64,000 bases of DNA from Epiperipatus broadwayi (lineage: Eukaryota > Onychophora > Udeonychophora > Euonychophora > Peripatidae). The position numbers and the translations under genes were made by a program. The notes beneath the pieces are model-generated. The model was not told the origin of the DNA. It was given only the letters and a program-made list of their open reading frames with translations, and ran no database searches. The stretch spans positions 1,472,459 through 1,536,458 of the forward strand of contig JAQFVV010012574.1 of assembly GCA_028023455.1 (NCBI GenBank), in the 5' to 3' direction. Of this stretch, positions 25,166-38,339 are shown piece after piece; position 1 is the stretch's first letter; each line of letters begins with the position of its first letter.

Positions 25166-25584
25166 ATTGTTATATGCATTTTCAACGTTAATCTTCTAAG
25201 TACAGTATATTAGAATGTAATCTAATGACAGTTATTGCATTTTATAAACATTCTTTAAGTTATCAATAGTTTAATATTTGTTATAATTAATATTCTAATA
25301 TATATTATAGAATTTTTGTTTTTATAATATTTTAAATAATCCTGTAAATAAACAATAAGAAAAAATATTATTTGCAAGTTTATTAAAATGACTCCAGAAA
25401 CACTTACTTGTAAATTATTTTTGTGATATGTAATGATGAAAATATTAATTATTCCATTCAACATACCTAGAACAATATTTAATCTTTAATTTGTGCCACA
25501 CAAGTCAAGGTGTCAGGAAAAGTTACTTATCTATCATTTCTGACATGTTAATGTTTTACTTTTTTTTTTACCCGTATGTCAAAT
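25166..25584. other. AT-rich non-coding DNA
   Basis: Nothing recognisable. A 69-codon minus-strand ORF is low-complexity Ile/Asn/Tyr translation. Confidence 0.5.
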
Positions 25585-25590
25585 GTGTTG

Positions 25591-25648
25591 ACAGAGAAAC
25601 GAACCGGGGCCAGCTACTTGGAAGGCAGCTATCCTAACCACTAAGCAA
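25591..25648 (-). repeat. tRNA-derived SINE head or tRNA pseudogene
   Basis: The minus strand reads ttagtggttaggatagc (a near-canonical A box), an anticodon arm gctgc-cttccaa-gtagc with five pairs (one G-U) and anticodon TCC, and ggttcgtttc (B box with one deviation). The T stem does not pair and the acceptor stem is lost, so it is not a working tRNA. It resembles the RNA polymerase III promoter head of a tRNA-derived SINE. The body downstream is not identifiable. Confidence 0.55.
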
Positions 25649-25659
25649 TATTCAAAGAC

Positions 25660-26685
25660 ACATTTTGATACTTGCTTTATAAATATGGGGTTTTAATAAA
25701 TTATGTCAAAGGGGTGATAAATTTGCATTATTGCTGTCACTTATCTTACAATAGTTACCAAGTATTACCACATATTTTACAAGCAGTAGGATGGAAAAAG
25801 TTAATTTATTTAGGGTAAATAAATAAAATCATGTAAAGAAAATTATACATGCTTCTGTTCAAAGCAAAACCAGAAAGAAACATTTTTGTTCAAAATTTTC
25901 AGTCCTATTTATAAGATTTCCTTATTGATGCCAGAGTAACCTTAATACTTGTCTATATTCACTCATTAAGCTATCTTTGGTAGCATTTCATAAATAATAA
26001 AAAAAAATCTTATTACATAATAATGAAAAAAATGTCATTTCACATTTATTACATATAATAAAAGTTATTTTTTTAATATTAAAGTACTAATTTTTATTTC
26101 AATAAAAATTAAACAATCTACATCACATTTTCAATATATCACACTGGAAATATATTTTATACATATCTCCTAATATAATATTACATAAATAAAAAGGGCA
26201 AAGTATATATTTAAAATATAAACATTTATTTGTATTATTTATAATTTAGTATTGTGAATGCAGTAACAAAAATGAAACATAACAAAAACAAATTTCATTC
26301 AAGCCCTGTATTTATTTAAAAATGAATAAAATCAATTTATAATATTATAATACAATTAATAATAAATATAATATCATATTAATATTATTGTTGTCACAGC
26401 AATACAGTTAATACTTCATAATTTAACATATTCATTATCGAAAAATCAAATAAGAAAGAAAAAAAATATGACTGAGATATATAACACAGAATAGAAATGA
26501 GAAGATAATATCCATGTAAATAGAAATAACCTTTAACCTTGGATATTACCAAGAAGTTATCAATTACTACTAATTGATAAACGCTAAAACCAGTTTTTCA
26601 TTAAAGCTATAATAGCCCTTTTGTTTGAGTTTTTTGTTGAAATATTATCAATATATATATATATAATACACTAGATTCATCAACA
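25660..26685. other. AT-rich non-coding DNA, nothing recognised
   Basis: Long A/T runs and no coding frame or RNA gene seen. Confidence 0.5.
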
Positions 26686-26689
26686 TCAA

Positions 26690-28135
26690 CCATTATCAAT
26701 TCACTGCAGGATGAAGGTCTCTCCAAGTTCAATCCATCTTCTCTGATCTTTAGCTTCTCTTCCCTACATCACCCCTGCACACTTTCTTATTTCATCCATC
26801 AAACTCACATGTGGTCTCTTTCTGGGTCTTTTACAATCTCTTGCAATCCTGTTTAAGATTTCAATTGTCCATCTATTATCATCTCTTTTAAAATATGTCC
26901 AGCCCAACTCCACTTTTCAATGAGGTCAATAGTACTTGTTTGTACTCTTATTCATATATTGCATTTTAGGTCTCTTCTTGTTACTCTTAACATGTATCTC
27001 TCCATACTTCTTTGAGTGGTCTAACATCTCTGTATATTTTAAGTGTCCAAGTTTCAGATCCATAAATAAGAACTGGTAAAACACATTTATTAAAAACCTT
27101 TCTTTCCAAACACATAGGCATATTTCCTTTTAGTATTAAGTTATTTCTACCAAAAGGATTCCAACCAAGTTTAATTCTATGATTAATTTCATCCATTATG
27201 TTTTCATCTATATTAATAATCTGACCAAGGTATTTATAGCTGTTAAATTCTTCAAACTCATCATAATCAATCTTTATTTTCATATTTTGAAATACTCCAT
27301 TGAACATTACTTTAGTCTTTTTAACATTTATCTTTAGTCCTACTTTTCTACTTTCATATGATAATTCCTGCAACACTTCCTGCAGCTCTAAAGCATAATG
27401 TGCAAAAAAAGCTACATCACCTGAAAAATCTAAATGACTTAAATAATCTCCATTTACTTTCACTCCTTTAGCTTCCCATTTTAATCCACAAAGTACTTTT
27501 TGCAGCACTGCAGTAAAAAGTTTTGGAGATATCGAGTCACCCTAACTTACACCTTTTTTAATGTTGACTTCCCTAGTATTATTATGCAACCTAATTGTTA
27601 CTGTTACATTTTTAGAAATATTCTTTAAAATATGACAGTATCTTGGACCTATATCTTGATGATCCAATGTTTTAATCACTGAAAAAATGTTTACAGAATC
27701 AAATGCCTTTTTATAATCTACAAATCCAAAGCATAATAACAACTCATATTCATTTGTCCTTTTTATAACGTCCCTCAATACCTGGATATGATCTACTGTA
27801 CTAAAACCACTTTTAAATCCAGCTTGTTCTCTTGGTTGGTGGAAATCCAATGTTTCCTGTAGATGAGTTGTAATTATCTTGGTAAAAATTTTATATAAAA
27901 CTGATAAAAGGCTGATAGGTCATAATTTCTAATATCTTCTTTATTACCTTTTTTAAATATTAATATTAATACTGCATTCTTCCAGTCATCTGGTTCATTT
28001 TTATCATTTAAACATTTGGTATATAACTTTTCTAAAAAAATTCTATTTCTTCACCTGCTTCTATTAATATATCAATTATAATTCCATCATTACCTAGAGC
28101 CTTTTCTTTATTCATAAATTTAATTGTGGGTCTCA
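26690..28135 (-). pseudogene. RTE-like LINE reverse transcriptase, fairly young dead copy
   Basis: From 5' to 3' on the minus strand: KALGNDGI (about 28100), LLSVLY region, QAGFKSGFSTVDHI (27830), FVDYKKAFDSVN (27720, catalytic Asp), then a stop where RQG is expected (27541) followed in frame by GDSISPKLFTAVL. The second catalytic block, normally FADD, reads FSGD: the first aspartate is gone, so the enzyme is dead. YKYLGQIIN, CVLPVLIYGSETWTL and a frameshift near 26990 follow; beyond it DNRWTIEI-like and RRWIELGETF-like sequence continues. The 3' end (tgataatggttgatgttgatga) matches the plus-strand copy at 3790. Only two disabling lesions interrupt the core. Confidence 0.85.
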
Positions 28136-28139
28136 CTTA

Positions 28140-29290
28140 AAATTATAGGCAAGTCAGAAGATATAATAGATATATGAAGTACTTGTTCTTTATTACTATT
28201 TTTTACACTAGATTAATATCCCAAAACTCTTAATCCAAAACACAAGATAAAGTTTTTTAGGAGAAAAAAACAGATCAACAGACCATCTTATCTCTTTTAT
28301 CTAAATTCATTTATGTAGGCAAACCTTAAGCACTTTGGAAAAAAGCATCATCTTAAATTGATCATATTACTGCTTTAAAGCTATATTTCAAATTGCTCTA
28401 TATTATTTCAAATGACATTTGGATTCAGAATATTTATTTACTTAATAAACCAGTGTTGGAGTATTAATCTAGTATATTACATAATATTAACCACTGGGAA
28501 AAGTTTACATTTAATTATATATTCAACTTACATTACTTATTATCTCTCTTTTAATTTTCTCATACTTTTGTTTATTTCTCAATTGATTTTAAGCAATTTT
28601 TCCTTTAGTTCTTTTTTTTTTACTAATATCTTTTTTTTTGTCTACTAGATTATCAATTCTTTTTTAAGTTCTATCTTTTAACTTACTTACACTCTATTTA
28701 TGTTTAAAGGTCTTTGTATTTATTCACTTCATTTATAGTTCTTTTTTTTCTTTTTTACTAATACTTTGATTTGTTTTTAGTCTATCACACTATCAATTGT
28801 TATTTTTCATGTTTAAGCTTTGAACAACTGTTGAAGTTTCTTAAACATTTGGAATAATATTTTGGTACATTTCTAAAAATGCTTACTAAGCTGTTTCCAT
28901 TAATTTTTAGAATCAAATCTCTGAAATAAAAATTCGTTATACTATCATCTATCTATAGTGCTCTAATTTTATAAAGCTTCTAATTATATGCATATTTTAA
29001 ACAAGATCAACATAATTCGACCTTATTCAAATAACAGTTCAACACAGTGGAACTATATAAACTACTTATTATATATATATTGTAACCGGTTGGGTTACAT
29101 GGTACACCCATAATAATATAGTGTGTGTATATATATATATATAAAGTAAAGGAAAAGTAGAAATAAACACAGACAAAAATTATAGTAGATATTTTCTACA
29201 TTTACTGAAATAGAAATAAATAAATAATAACTCTGATTTAAAATATTGTTTTATAAATTAAACTTTTAAAAGGTCTGAATAAATATAAAT
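28140..29290. other. T-rich non-coding DNA, possibly 5' LINE debris
   Basis: On the minus strand 28500-28850 is Lys/Glu-rich with local repetition (agtaaaaaagaaaaaagaac-like words). It could be the linker upstream of RT in the adjacent LINE. No motif supports this directly. The word tattgtaaccggttgggtta near 29083 resembles the start of the 36/38-kb direct repeats (tattgtaacggaatggg). Confidence 0.3.
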
Positions 29291-29293
29291 ATT

Positions 29294-29462
<169 letters not shown>

Positions 29463-29469
29463 TTCTGAT

Positions 29470-31990
29470 TTTGAAATGTAAAAACACCATACTTATTTTT
29501 GGAATTTTTTTAATTAATTAAACAAATTTTTTATCTATTAGAAATCCCCTAAGTAAAAACATGTATATAGATTCCAAGGGATTAGAGAGATAAAAATAAA
29601 ATTCTGTTTTTAATCAAGGTAATGTTATAACACCTCAGACGATTTTATAAAAAGAACTGATAAAAAATATTAGCAGTCTGGATAATAATTTTTGTAAGAA
29701 CGGTCAGCTGAAAATTGGTTTCAATATTTTTACTGCAACTTGATAAAGTCTAGCAGTATGTTGGCTGTAGCAGAGAGTTGGCAGAATAGCTACCATGAAT
29801 TGATACAGCTGAAGGCAGAACATTAGATTTAGAAGCTACTAATATTTCCTTCTCAGGAGTTTGAATTCACTTGGAGAAAATGACCCACTTCTTTATGCTG
29901 TAATTCATAGCCTTAAACAGAGAGGATAGTTGCTTGTATAAAATTTATTAAATCAAAACAGCTGCTTGCCTGGAACAATCCTAGACAGAAAAAAATCAAC
30001 TTCAGACCAAGATTTTACATGAATTATGTACTTTTACCTGATGATGACAAGCCCAGAATTACATTTTTTCTGATGGTCTAGAAACCAAGCTTACCAAGAG
30101 AAAGCTTGAAGAAGTTGGTGTACTTATGTTGCTGTTTATCTATACACACAGGGAACCACAGATAAACACATCTCGTGTATATACAGTGAGTTATTTTATT
30201 TTAATATTTATTAAAATGACTTTTAAAATTATAAATTAATAACTTAAAGTTAATACAAACAAATAACTTTTGCTTGAGTTGAAAGCTAACAGCAGTTATA
30301 TATAATAATGAAATTTTAAATAATTTCTTTGATCTGAAGTGACAGATATATAAACGATTTTATTTTTCATTTATTAAGAAAAAAAAAGACATTTTATATT
30401 TAGAGACCTTGATAATTAATCAACAAGTACCTATCAAAGATAAGTTGACTTTATTTAGTTTGATAAAAAAAAAAGAACTTATAAACTGACACTAAATTGT
30501 AAATTATATCTATGTTTTGTTTATACACACGTATATGTGTTTTCCAAATGAATTATGAAAAAAATATATTATTGTAACAAGTTTATATAGGTAAAAGTCA
30601 GTGTGCGTATATACATGCACACTCATATAGTAAAATTTTAATATTTTTTTTGTATTAAATGACAATTCATTTATTGAATATTCATTATATATTATAAATC
30701 GCACGTCTGTGCACACATATATGTAAACCATAGTAATAATTTGAATATATTTTATTATAATTTTTGCAAATTAATGTAACAATTTAAATGTTGAATAGTA
30801 ATTATGTAAATCGCAAATGTAATAATTTTGTTTAATTGAAATGTCTTCATCATGTATTATATAATGCATTTATAGATACCCATTAAGAAATAATGCAATT
30901 AATGGGATAACTTGAATTTTGTAGTAATCTGGTAAATTACAGAGTGATGACTTTATTATTGTGTATCTTTCAAAATCAGAACCCTTATAAGACCGTAATC
31001 ATTTATTTTTTTTGTTATTAATAAACTTGTATTTAATTGTTAAAAATTGTATTCCATCATCTCTTGTTCACATACAGTAATAGAGCCCATGTTCTTTGAG
31101 CTAGATTGGTGCACGGATAAATGGGGATGTATATTTAGTGCTTTTGGGGCATCCAGAGATGATCAATCATCATCCTGGTTGGCGCAAAAGAGGATACTCT
31201 TTAAAGCCCATGCACTATATTTTATTTTACTTTATTCTTATTAAAAATTTACATTTATTGTTGGCCAATACAAGTGGCCAAAACATTGATGATGATCAGC
31301 ATGTTTTAAATGTCCCAGCATTATTGTTTTGATTTCTGATTATTGTGTATTCTAATGGATGGGCACTAATCTGGTGCATCCAAGTTATGTTTAAATAATT
31401 GTCCAAGCTGTCAAAGGCTTAATAGTTACCCTGGTCTACAGAAGACCCATTTTCCAATCCAGTCACAAGGTTGACTGTTGATTTATATTTTTTATTGTGC
31501 AAATTTCAGCCACAAGATGGTCTGTTGATTTTATTCTGATTTATTGTACTAATTTGTTTATTCCCATCAATGATGATGGATGGATGGTTATTTCTCTCAA
31601 GTATTTACTTGTACTTATTTTTTTTAATGATAGTGCTGGTGATTAATTATGCTTGTAGTTGCTCTTCTGAGTTAACTGGCTGATCTCACAATGTTCTCAG
31701 AGATTTTCTAATCTCATGCTTATTATTAAATATTTATACTTAAATATACTTTTTATAAATTATTCGATTTTTTATTTACTGGGGTTGATGATGATTATTC
31801 CATCAACCCAGATTCATTTTCATTTTCTTCCACTCCCTCTCTCACCTACCCCATCCTGTTACAATATATATATATTAAATTAAAATCTAATATGTCAAAC
31901 ATTAGTAAGACTTAAAAAATAATTAGTAAAGTGAGATCAGAAAAGATTAGTTCCTAAGTAGATTGAAATAGTAATTACTTAAATCTCTAG
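29470..31990. other. non-coding DNA, nothing recognised
   Basis: Two mixed-composition stretches (29700-30130 and 31060-31680) are less AT-biased than their flanks, but their short ORFs carry no domain I know. They may be old insertions of unknown type. Confidence 0.4.
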
Positions 31991-31999
31991 AAATAAGTA

Positions 32000-33428
32000 A
32001 TTAAATTTCTTCATTAAATATATTGTGCCGGACGAAAGCTTTTAATTTCGTCTATCAATCTATTCTAAGACAGAGGGCGCCACCAGACCACTACGTGTCT
32101 GGAAAATTTGTTTACTGTGATCAGAATAGATGATGATGATGGTTTGCGCCGACTAGACTCAGAGAGAAACAAGAGATCTTAAATTGTTTAGACAATTGAG
32201 ACAAAAGCACAAAGACAAACATCAGCCAAATTAAGTTTAAACATATTTAATAAAATTTTATTAAGAGAAAATTAACTTATAAGAAAAGTTTGTAAGTTAA
32301 CAAATAGGATTAGCTCAGGCGTGTACCCGAAAGACTAAATGCAATGCTCTGGCAGATCTACTGATTCTCTAATAAACAAATTTAAAAGGGAGGAAGCAAA
32401 TTTCATTCAGCCGAGAATTCATCTTAACATTGGTTCTCACTTTCAGATATTCAAACAATACGTCCTTGAAATAGATCAAAGAAGCCAGTGCCGATGAGTT
32501 TTTTGAGATCTAAACATGGTCAGACCTCGAATGTCCTTATATCAGTATGAACTGCACCTATTACTACGTTTAAAATAATGGTGATTGATCCACCTCAAGA
32601 ACAACCAAAAAATAAGATTGAAAGGAAGTAAAACAATTAAAACTGGTGAATCCCAGCCAAACAATTGGCAAAAATTACTTTAAAATTAATAATTAAAGGT
32701 CTCAATAAGGGACAAGTAAATAATTATAAAACCAGTTACGTCTGCCCCAGCATTTAAAGAAAATAAATATACAAACAAATTCTGAATACACGCTCTGATA
32801 AATTTAAAGCACACATAATAAATACAAAAAGAAATCTATCGGAGAGTGCACATGAGTACAAAATATTAAAAGTTTAAATACTCTAGCAGAATGAAGGTAT
32901 TGCTCACCTGTAATTTAAAGAGGGATATATTTTATGTTCCTGCTGACAACTTATAAAATTACAAAGAAAAACAATTCTAATTTCCGCCTTCAGAGATATA
33001 AGAAACGAAATCCCCACCTGCTGAAAATTAGACAATAAAGTTGTCAGCCAAAAGATTTTGGTGGTTTAGCAATAGGGCAAACATAGAGTTTAAAATTAAT
33101 TATTGAATATTGACATAATTACAGGTAAGCATTTAAAAGGCATGACTGCCAAAGCATTTATAAAAATACATAAAAATAAAAAACTCACTCGTCACTCTCC
33201 AATAAACAACAATTGAAAGCAACTTGGAATCTTAAAACTAAGATTCCAAGACACACTACAAAATATTAGGAAACACAGGAAATATTAACTATGAGGCTAT
33301 ATAAATTACTTAAGCTTATGAATACATATTTATGATTAGACTGAGCGGAGATTTAATGAGAATTAATTTATCCTGAGAAGAATAAAAATGAAAATAGTTA
33401 CCTTTTGGTAAAAGCAATGGTAGTTACA
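32000..33428. other. mixed-composition non-coding block, unidentified
   Basis: Starts near tgtgccggacgaaagc and includes a small hairpin ccagacca...tgtctgg near 32093. The composition differs from the surrounding AT-rich DNA. I see no ORF, RT, integrase or transposase motif. It could be a non-autonomous element. Confidence 0.3.
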
Positions 33429-33624
33429 GATAATTCAACCAATGATGTATTACCCTGAAGGCATATCAGTCTGATGTTGTGATTTTTAAGATAACGTCGG
33501 CAAGTGATCTGCGGACACATGTAATTGCTAAAATGTGTCCGCAGATCATGTGAACACGGTACATTAAAAATCGCAAGATTAGACTGATATGCCTTCAGGG
33601 TAATATGTCATTGGTTGAATTATC
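33429..33624. repeat. 196-bp palindromic (fold-back) element
   Basis: The outer arms begin gataattcaaccaatga and end tcattggttgaattatc. The next ~25 bp (tattaccctgaaggcat...) are also inverted, and an inner pair tgatctgcggacacat (33505) / atgtgtccgcagatca (33533) forms the tip. Near the middle the arms diverge. The same terminal word appears inverted again at 35217-35235, so this end belongs to a terminal-inverted-repeat family. Confidence 0.85.
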
Positions 33625-35235
33625 CAGGTCACATGATAAAAACTATTCAAAAATTTAAAAAATCTGACTGCAGATCAGGCAAATACTAAAAAAAAAAATG
33701 TACATGCATGCGTCAAAATAATTTAGAAAAAACTATATTATAATTTATAAAACCACCCTATATTATGCTCAATTATAAAAAACAGTGTGTAGCACTGGAG
33801 TTGGCAGGAGGTCCCCCTTGTGTTTTTGATGAGCTGAAAGCTCGGCGTACACCTATACCTTGTATTACTCTCATAGATGTAATTTTTATAATTGCCGATG
33901 AATTTACGAAAAATATTTTTCTGTATGATATAATTCAGAAATTAAAAATTAAATTAAAAATTGCCGATGAATTTATGAAAAATAATTTTCTGTATGATAT
34001 AATTCAGAAATCTCATAGCTGTAATTTTTATAATTGCCAATGAATTTACGAAAAATAATTTTCTGTATGATATAATTCAGAAATTAAAAATTGCCGATGA
34101 ATTTACGAAAAATAATTTTCTCTATGATATAATTCGGAAATTCAAAATTAAATTAAAACATAATTCAATGTAAGTTTGATATTTGTAGAAATATTAACAA
34201 AAATTTTTGTAAATTTTAAATAAACAGCTAAATAAAAAAGACGTGATTTAATGCAAATCTGGTATTAATGGCGTTGAGAAAACACCGCACTTTTACATGC
34301 ATTTGGTACTTTATATTGCAAAATTGTTTTAAAAAATTATTGCAAATTATTTACACATTAAATGTAATTCAATGTAAATTTGAGAATTGTAGAAATATTA
34401 ACAAAAAGTTTTTGTAAATTTAAAATAAACAAATAAAACACTTTACCCGAATTAATGCATTAATGGCATCCTTGGAGAAAACGTGTTAATGGCGTCGAGA
34501 AAATGCCACACTTTTACATGCATTTGCTAATTTTAAAAATGTACTGTATATTGCAAAAAGGTTTTAAAAAATTATTGCAAATTATTTACACATTAAACGT
34601 AATTCAATGTAAATTTGAGAATTGTAGAAATATTAACAAAAACTTTTTTAAAAATTTAAAATAAACAAATAAAACACTTTACCCGATGGTGTCCTTGGAG
34701 AAAATGTGTTATCGCATGCATTTGGTACGTACTGTATATTCCAAATTTGTTTTAAAAAATTATTGAAAATTATTTACACATTAAACGTAATTCAATGTAA
34801 GTTTCAGAATTGTAGAAATATTCACACAAAATTTTTGTAAATTTAAAATATACAAATAAATAAAAAACACTTTACCGGAATAAATTATTTACACATTAAA
34901 CGTAATTCAATGTAAGTTTGAGAATCGTAGAAATATTAACAAAATTTTTTGAAAATTTAAAATAAACAGATAAATAAAACACTTTACCCAATCTAACAGC
35001 TCAAAAAAGTAACTGTGATGCCGTGGATAGCAAAATCACAATAGACAGAAAAATCAAAAAATTTCACAAACCTCTCTCCGAATTTTAAATCTCGCGGGTG
35101 AAAAAAAAAATTGACTCTCTGATGGATTAATCACGCCAGTCACTTTGTTGCCATGACAACATTGTCATGCAAAAAATGTCAATGTCTACCAGAAGGGAAA
35201 TCGGTAAGTCAAATACGTCATCGGTTGAATTATCC
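33625..35235. repeat. satellite-like blocks inside a possible 1.8-kb TIR element
   Basis: Block 1 (about 33890-34145): four copies of a 55-72-bp unit starting attgccgatgaatttacg. Block 2 (about 34150-34985): five copies of a unit containing taattcaatgtaa and agaaatattaaca, starting near 34160, 34370, 34600, 34788 and 34900, so with variable spacing of about 110-230 bp. The right boundary 35217-35235 (cgtcatcggttgaattatcc) is the inverse of the start at 33429. The whole 33429-35235 interval could be one non-autonomous DNA transposon with internal tandem repeats. The 92-codon ORF at 33765-34043 is read across block 1 and is not a gene. Confidence 0.65.
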
Positions 35236-35964
35236 GTAAGTACCAAGCAATGTTCACATAGAGTGCGCACTTTTACTTAAGTTAATTTTCAGGTTCTTCG
35301 AACACTGCAAGGTAGATGTAATGAGGTTCCAGCTTCTTGTAGGTGTTTAAGGCATTACTGGAGCAAATTTGGAAGTCAGGGATCCATCTTTTGTTGAGTT
35401 AGCAAGCCATTCGGGTGGTGATAACACGTATAGAATTTTTCATATTGTTGCAAGCAAAAGGATTTAAATAACAGCAAATTTCCTTTAAGAATTTAAATGT
35501 CCATTGAGATAAACTTTCACTTGAGGAATAGCTTGTCTAGTGACCAATAATGAATTAACTCTCTCCAAATTTTCAGGGCTATTTATATCTCGCTCCATTT
35601 CCCACGAAACCCTTTTTTTGTTGTCCAATTTCTACGCCTAAGGCAGGGCAAATATTAATCCTCCGCTCAATCTATCTAAGAATTCTACCCAGGGATTGTT
35701 GAAATGAAAACAACTACATAGAAATCAAATCTCCGCTTTTAGAATTGTTTACAATAATTAACATAAAAGCCACAGGAATGTAATTAGCTAGGTTGCTTGT
35801 TTTTTTTTTTTGTTTTTAATTAATTGATTTAAAGTAAAAACAAGCGGTATAAGCAAACTATTTTAAAATAAACTGATAAACATTAAATAAGATTTAACAA
35901 AAATTAAGTTTAATGAAAATTAAAACTTAATCGGATTTCAATCAGGTTCAATATATATATATAT

Positions 35965-36340
35965 TGTAACGGAATGGGATTTAACCTGGTATGGTCATCA
36001 CAGTGGATAAGAGAGTCTATCTAGGATCCTTGTGTCTATATACCCACATACACTTTTAACTTTATCCCTGGGAGATGAGGGGTTAGTACTCAAATCTGTG
36101 TTAAATGATATACATACACCCACCTCATTCTTATCATTTTTCATTTCCATTATTTACAGGTTTCAAACTCAGAGAGAATTTACAAGTAAGCCGGGTATGC
36201 ATAAATGTGTGTATGTGTATGAGGATAGGTGTGGATGCATGAAAATATGTGTAACTGTGTAAAAATATAAATAGGTATGCAAAAAGATATGACCAATTGA
36301 AATTTGAATATAGAAAAATACAACAAAAGTTTTTAATTTA
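35965..36340. repeat. ~400-bp direct repeat B, left copy
   Basis: Begins tgtaacggaatgggattt. Landmarks: agagagtct, ctaggatccttg, ctgggagatgagg, tttcaaa, atgaaaatatgtgtaa. It ends near agtttttaatttaaa. The same order is seen at 37918-38338. A TG start fits an LTR, but no CA end, primer-binding site or pol gene is visible between the copies. Confidence 0.8.
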
Positions 36341-37260
36341 AACACTTATATATATTCTTTATTCATTCACTGATATCCTTTTAGTATTTTTTTGATTTTG
36401 ATTAATTTTACCTTCAAAATTTTTTATATATTTTTTCATTTCTAAATATCATATATCCATTTTACTTTCAAATTTTCCTTCAAATTTGACAGATCTTTTC
36501 TGGTCTTTTTTTTTTTCTATAACCTTTCAAGTTGTTGTATTTTGTTACTGATGTCAGTTTGTACTTATGATATTTCAGCTTTGAGTTCAATTTTTAGATT
36601 ATCTAATTTTTTTCTCTAAAATCGGTTGTTATATTATCCATCATTTGCTATTGATCTGCTTCTATACCTGCTTTCATATTATCTATCTTGATGAACATTT
36701 ACTGCCTCATTATCATCATTTCATTAAATGATATTTCAATAGCATTTTCTTTATCTTCCTCTGGTTTATTTGGAGTTTCAGTAAATTTTAGAGATTGAAT
36801 ATTTTTTCCTGTGGTCGCCCCAGATACATTAAACTCCTATTCTACTTATATATCTTCTAAAATAACACTTTCCATTTCTTTTCTATTGGTTTCGTCTTGT
36901 ATTTCTTTTTCTTTTTTTTTCAATACTCGTTTTTGATCGTATCATTTTTATTTTTGTTTTTTGTAATCACGTATTTCTTTACTACTTTATTTTAATTTAT
37001 TATATTGATTATTATTTCTATTTTTAAACTGTGATAAATATTTTGTATATGTACATCATGGAAATATTCATGATCACTAACACCTTTACTATTCTTGCAA
37101 AAGCAAAATTTTATGCTCACATAAATTGCTACTTTATTTGGCCTTTTATTTTAGTCAAAAAATTATATCAAATTTTTTTTTTTATATTTTTTTTAATATT
37201 CAAAAATAAATATAATAAAAATTTTTATTCCACATTTTTTTTAAATTTTATAAAAATTTT
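36341..37260 (-). other. coiled-coil ORF1/gag-like debris between direct repeats
   Basis: The minus strand reads, with stops, as KIDNMKAGIEADQ, MDNITTDFREKN and ELKAEIS, a Lys/Glu/Asp-rich amphipathic pattern typical of retroelement ORF1 or gag coiled coils. There is no zinc knuckle. The assignment is weak. Confidence 0.3.
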
Positions 37261-37265
37261 TTATA

Positions 37266-37288
37266 AAGTTTTTAAAAAACAAAAAAAA

Positions 37289-37352
<64 letters not shown>

Positions 37353-37392
37353 AAAAAAAAATAAAAAAATAATAATAAAAAAAAAAAAAACC
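37266..37392 (+). repeat. poly(A)-rich tract, over 100 bp
   Basis: An almost uninterrupted A run with a few T interruptions towards its 3' end. It may be the tail of a retroposed sequence or a simple repeat. The polylysine ORF across it is an artefact. Confidence 0.9.
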
Positions 37393-37799
37393 TAAAAACT
37401 AAAAAATGGAAAATGATAATTCACCACATTATCTTTTAATGTAAAAATTTTTTTATAAAAAAAAAAGAAAAAATATATAAAAAACAGTCTGTTTTTTTAC
37501 AAAAATATAAAAATTTTTTTAAAAATTTATTTAAAAAAGGATTTAAATGTTCTATGTAAATACTTTCTTTGTTAAATCTCTCTCCATTTAAAACATTTTA
37601 ATGGGTTGACTAACATCTATTTTATATGATTTTTACTCGTAAGTAATTTCAACATTCAAGTTCAATTTGTCATACCAAACATTTTTGTATAAATAAATAT
37701 GTTTATGTTTTATTGTTTTTGTTATTGAAATTATTGAATTGTAGATTAATATATAAAATTTGATTAACCCACAATTGGATAAATTTTATATGTAACCAA

Positions 37800-37935
37800 G
37801 TGTGATATTAATAAATGATTCTAGGCCCTGCAATTCATAGCACCATATGTAACAGAATGGGTTTTTGAATCGTAATATTAATATATAATTTGATGCCCTG
37901 TGATTGAATGCACCATATGTAATGGAACGGGATTT
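37800..37935. repeat. 67-bp tandem duplication at the edge of repeat B
   Basis: The words ggccctgcaattcatagcac + catatgtaacagaatggg near 37823-37862 recur as gccctgtgattgaatgcac + catatgtaatggaacggg near 37894-37930. This is a partial duplication of the repeat B start plus upstream flank. Confidence 0.7.
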
Positions 37936-38338
37936 TACCTGGTGTGGTAATAGGTTATCTAGGTAATCACAGTGAGTAAGAGAGTCTGTCTAGGATCCTT
38001 GCACCTATATATCTACATACACTTTGAACTTCATTCCTGGGAGATGAGGGATTAATACTCAAATATGTGTTAAAACAATATACATACATTCTTACCAGAT
38101 TTCATTTCTGTTATTCCCAGGTTTCAAATTCAAGGAGAATTTGCATAGTCATCTAGTTCAGGGTATATCAATATCACTTAAAAAGGAAGGTTTGCATAAA
38201 CATGTGTAGGTGTATAAGAATAGGTGTGGGTGCATGAAAATATGTGTAAGTGATACAAAAATATATGTAGGTATGGAAAAAATATGACCTATTGAAATTT
38301 GAATATAGAAAAATACACCAAGAGTTTTTAATTTAAAT
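37918..38338. repeat. ~400-bp direct repeat B, right copy
   Basis: Matches the copy at 35965 from tgtaatggaacgggatttt to agtttttaatttaaat, with a ~50-bp extra stretch in the middle. Copies in the same orientation about 1.95 kb apart fit LTRs of a defective element or two independent insertions. Confidence 0.8.
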
Positions 38339-38339
38339 T

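Noticed and set aside
33765-34043. 92-codon ORF with internal protein repeats (IADEF.KN.FLYDIIQK)
   Set aside because: The protein repetition simply reflects the DNA tandem units, and the units change frame further on.
37031-37372. 113-codon ORF ending in polylysine
   Set aside because: Its second half is a poly(A) tract, and the first half is AT-rich with no domain.
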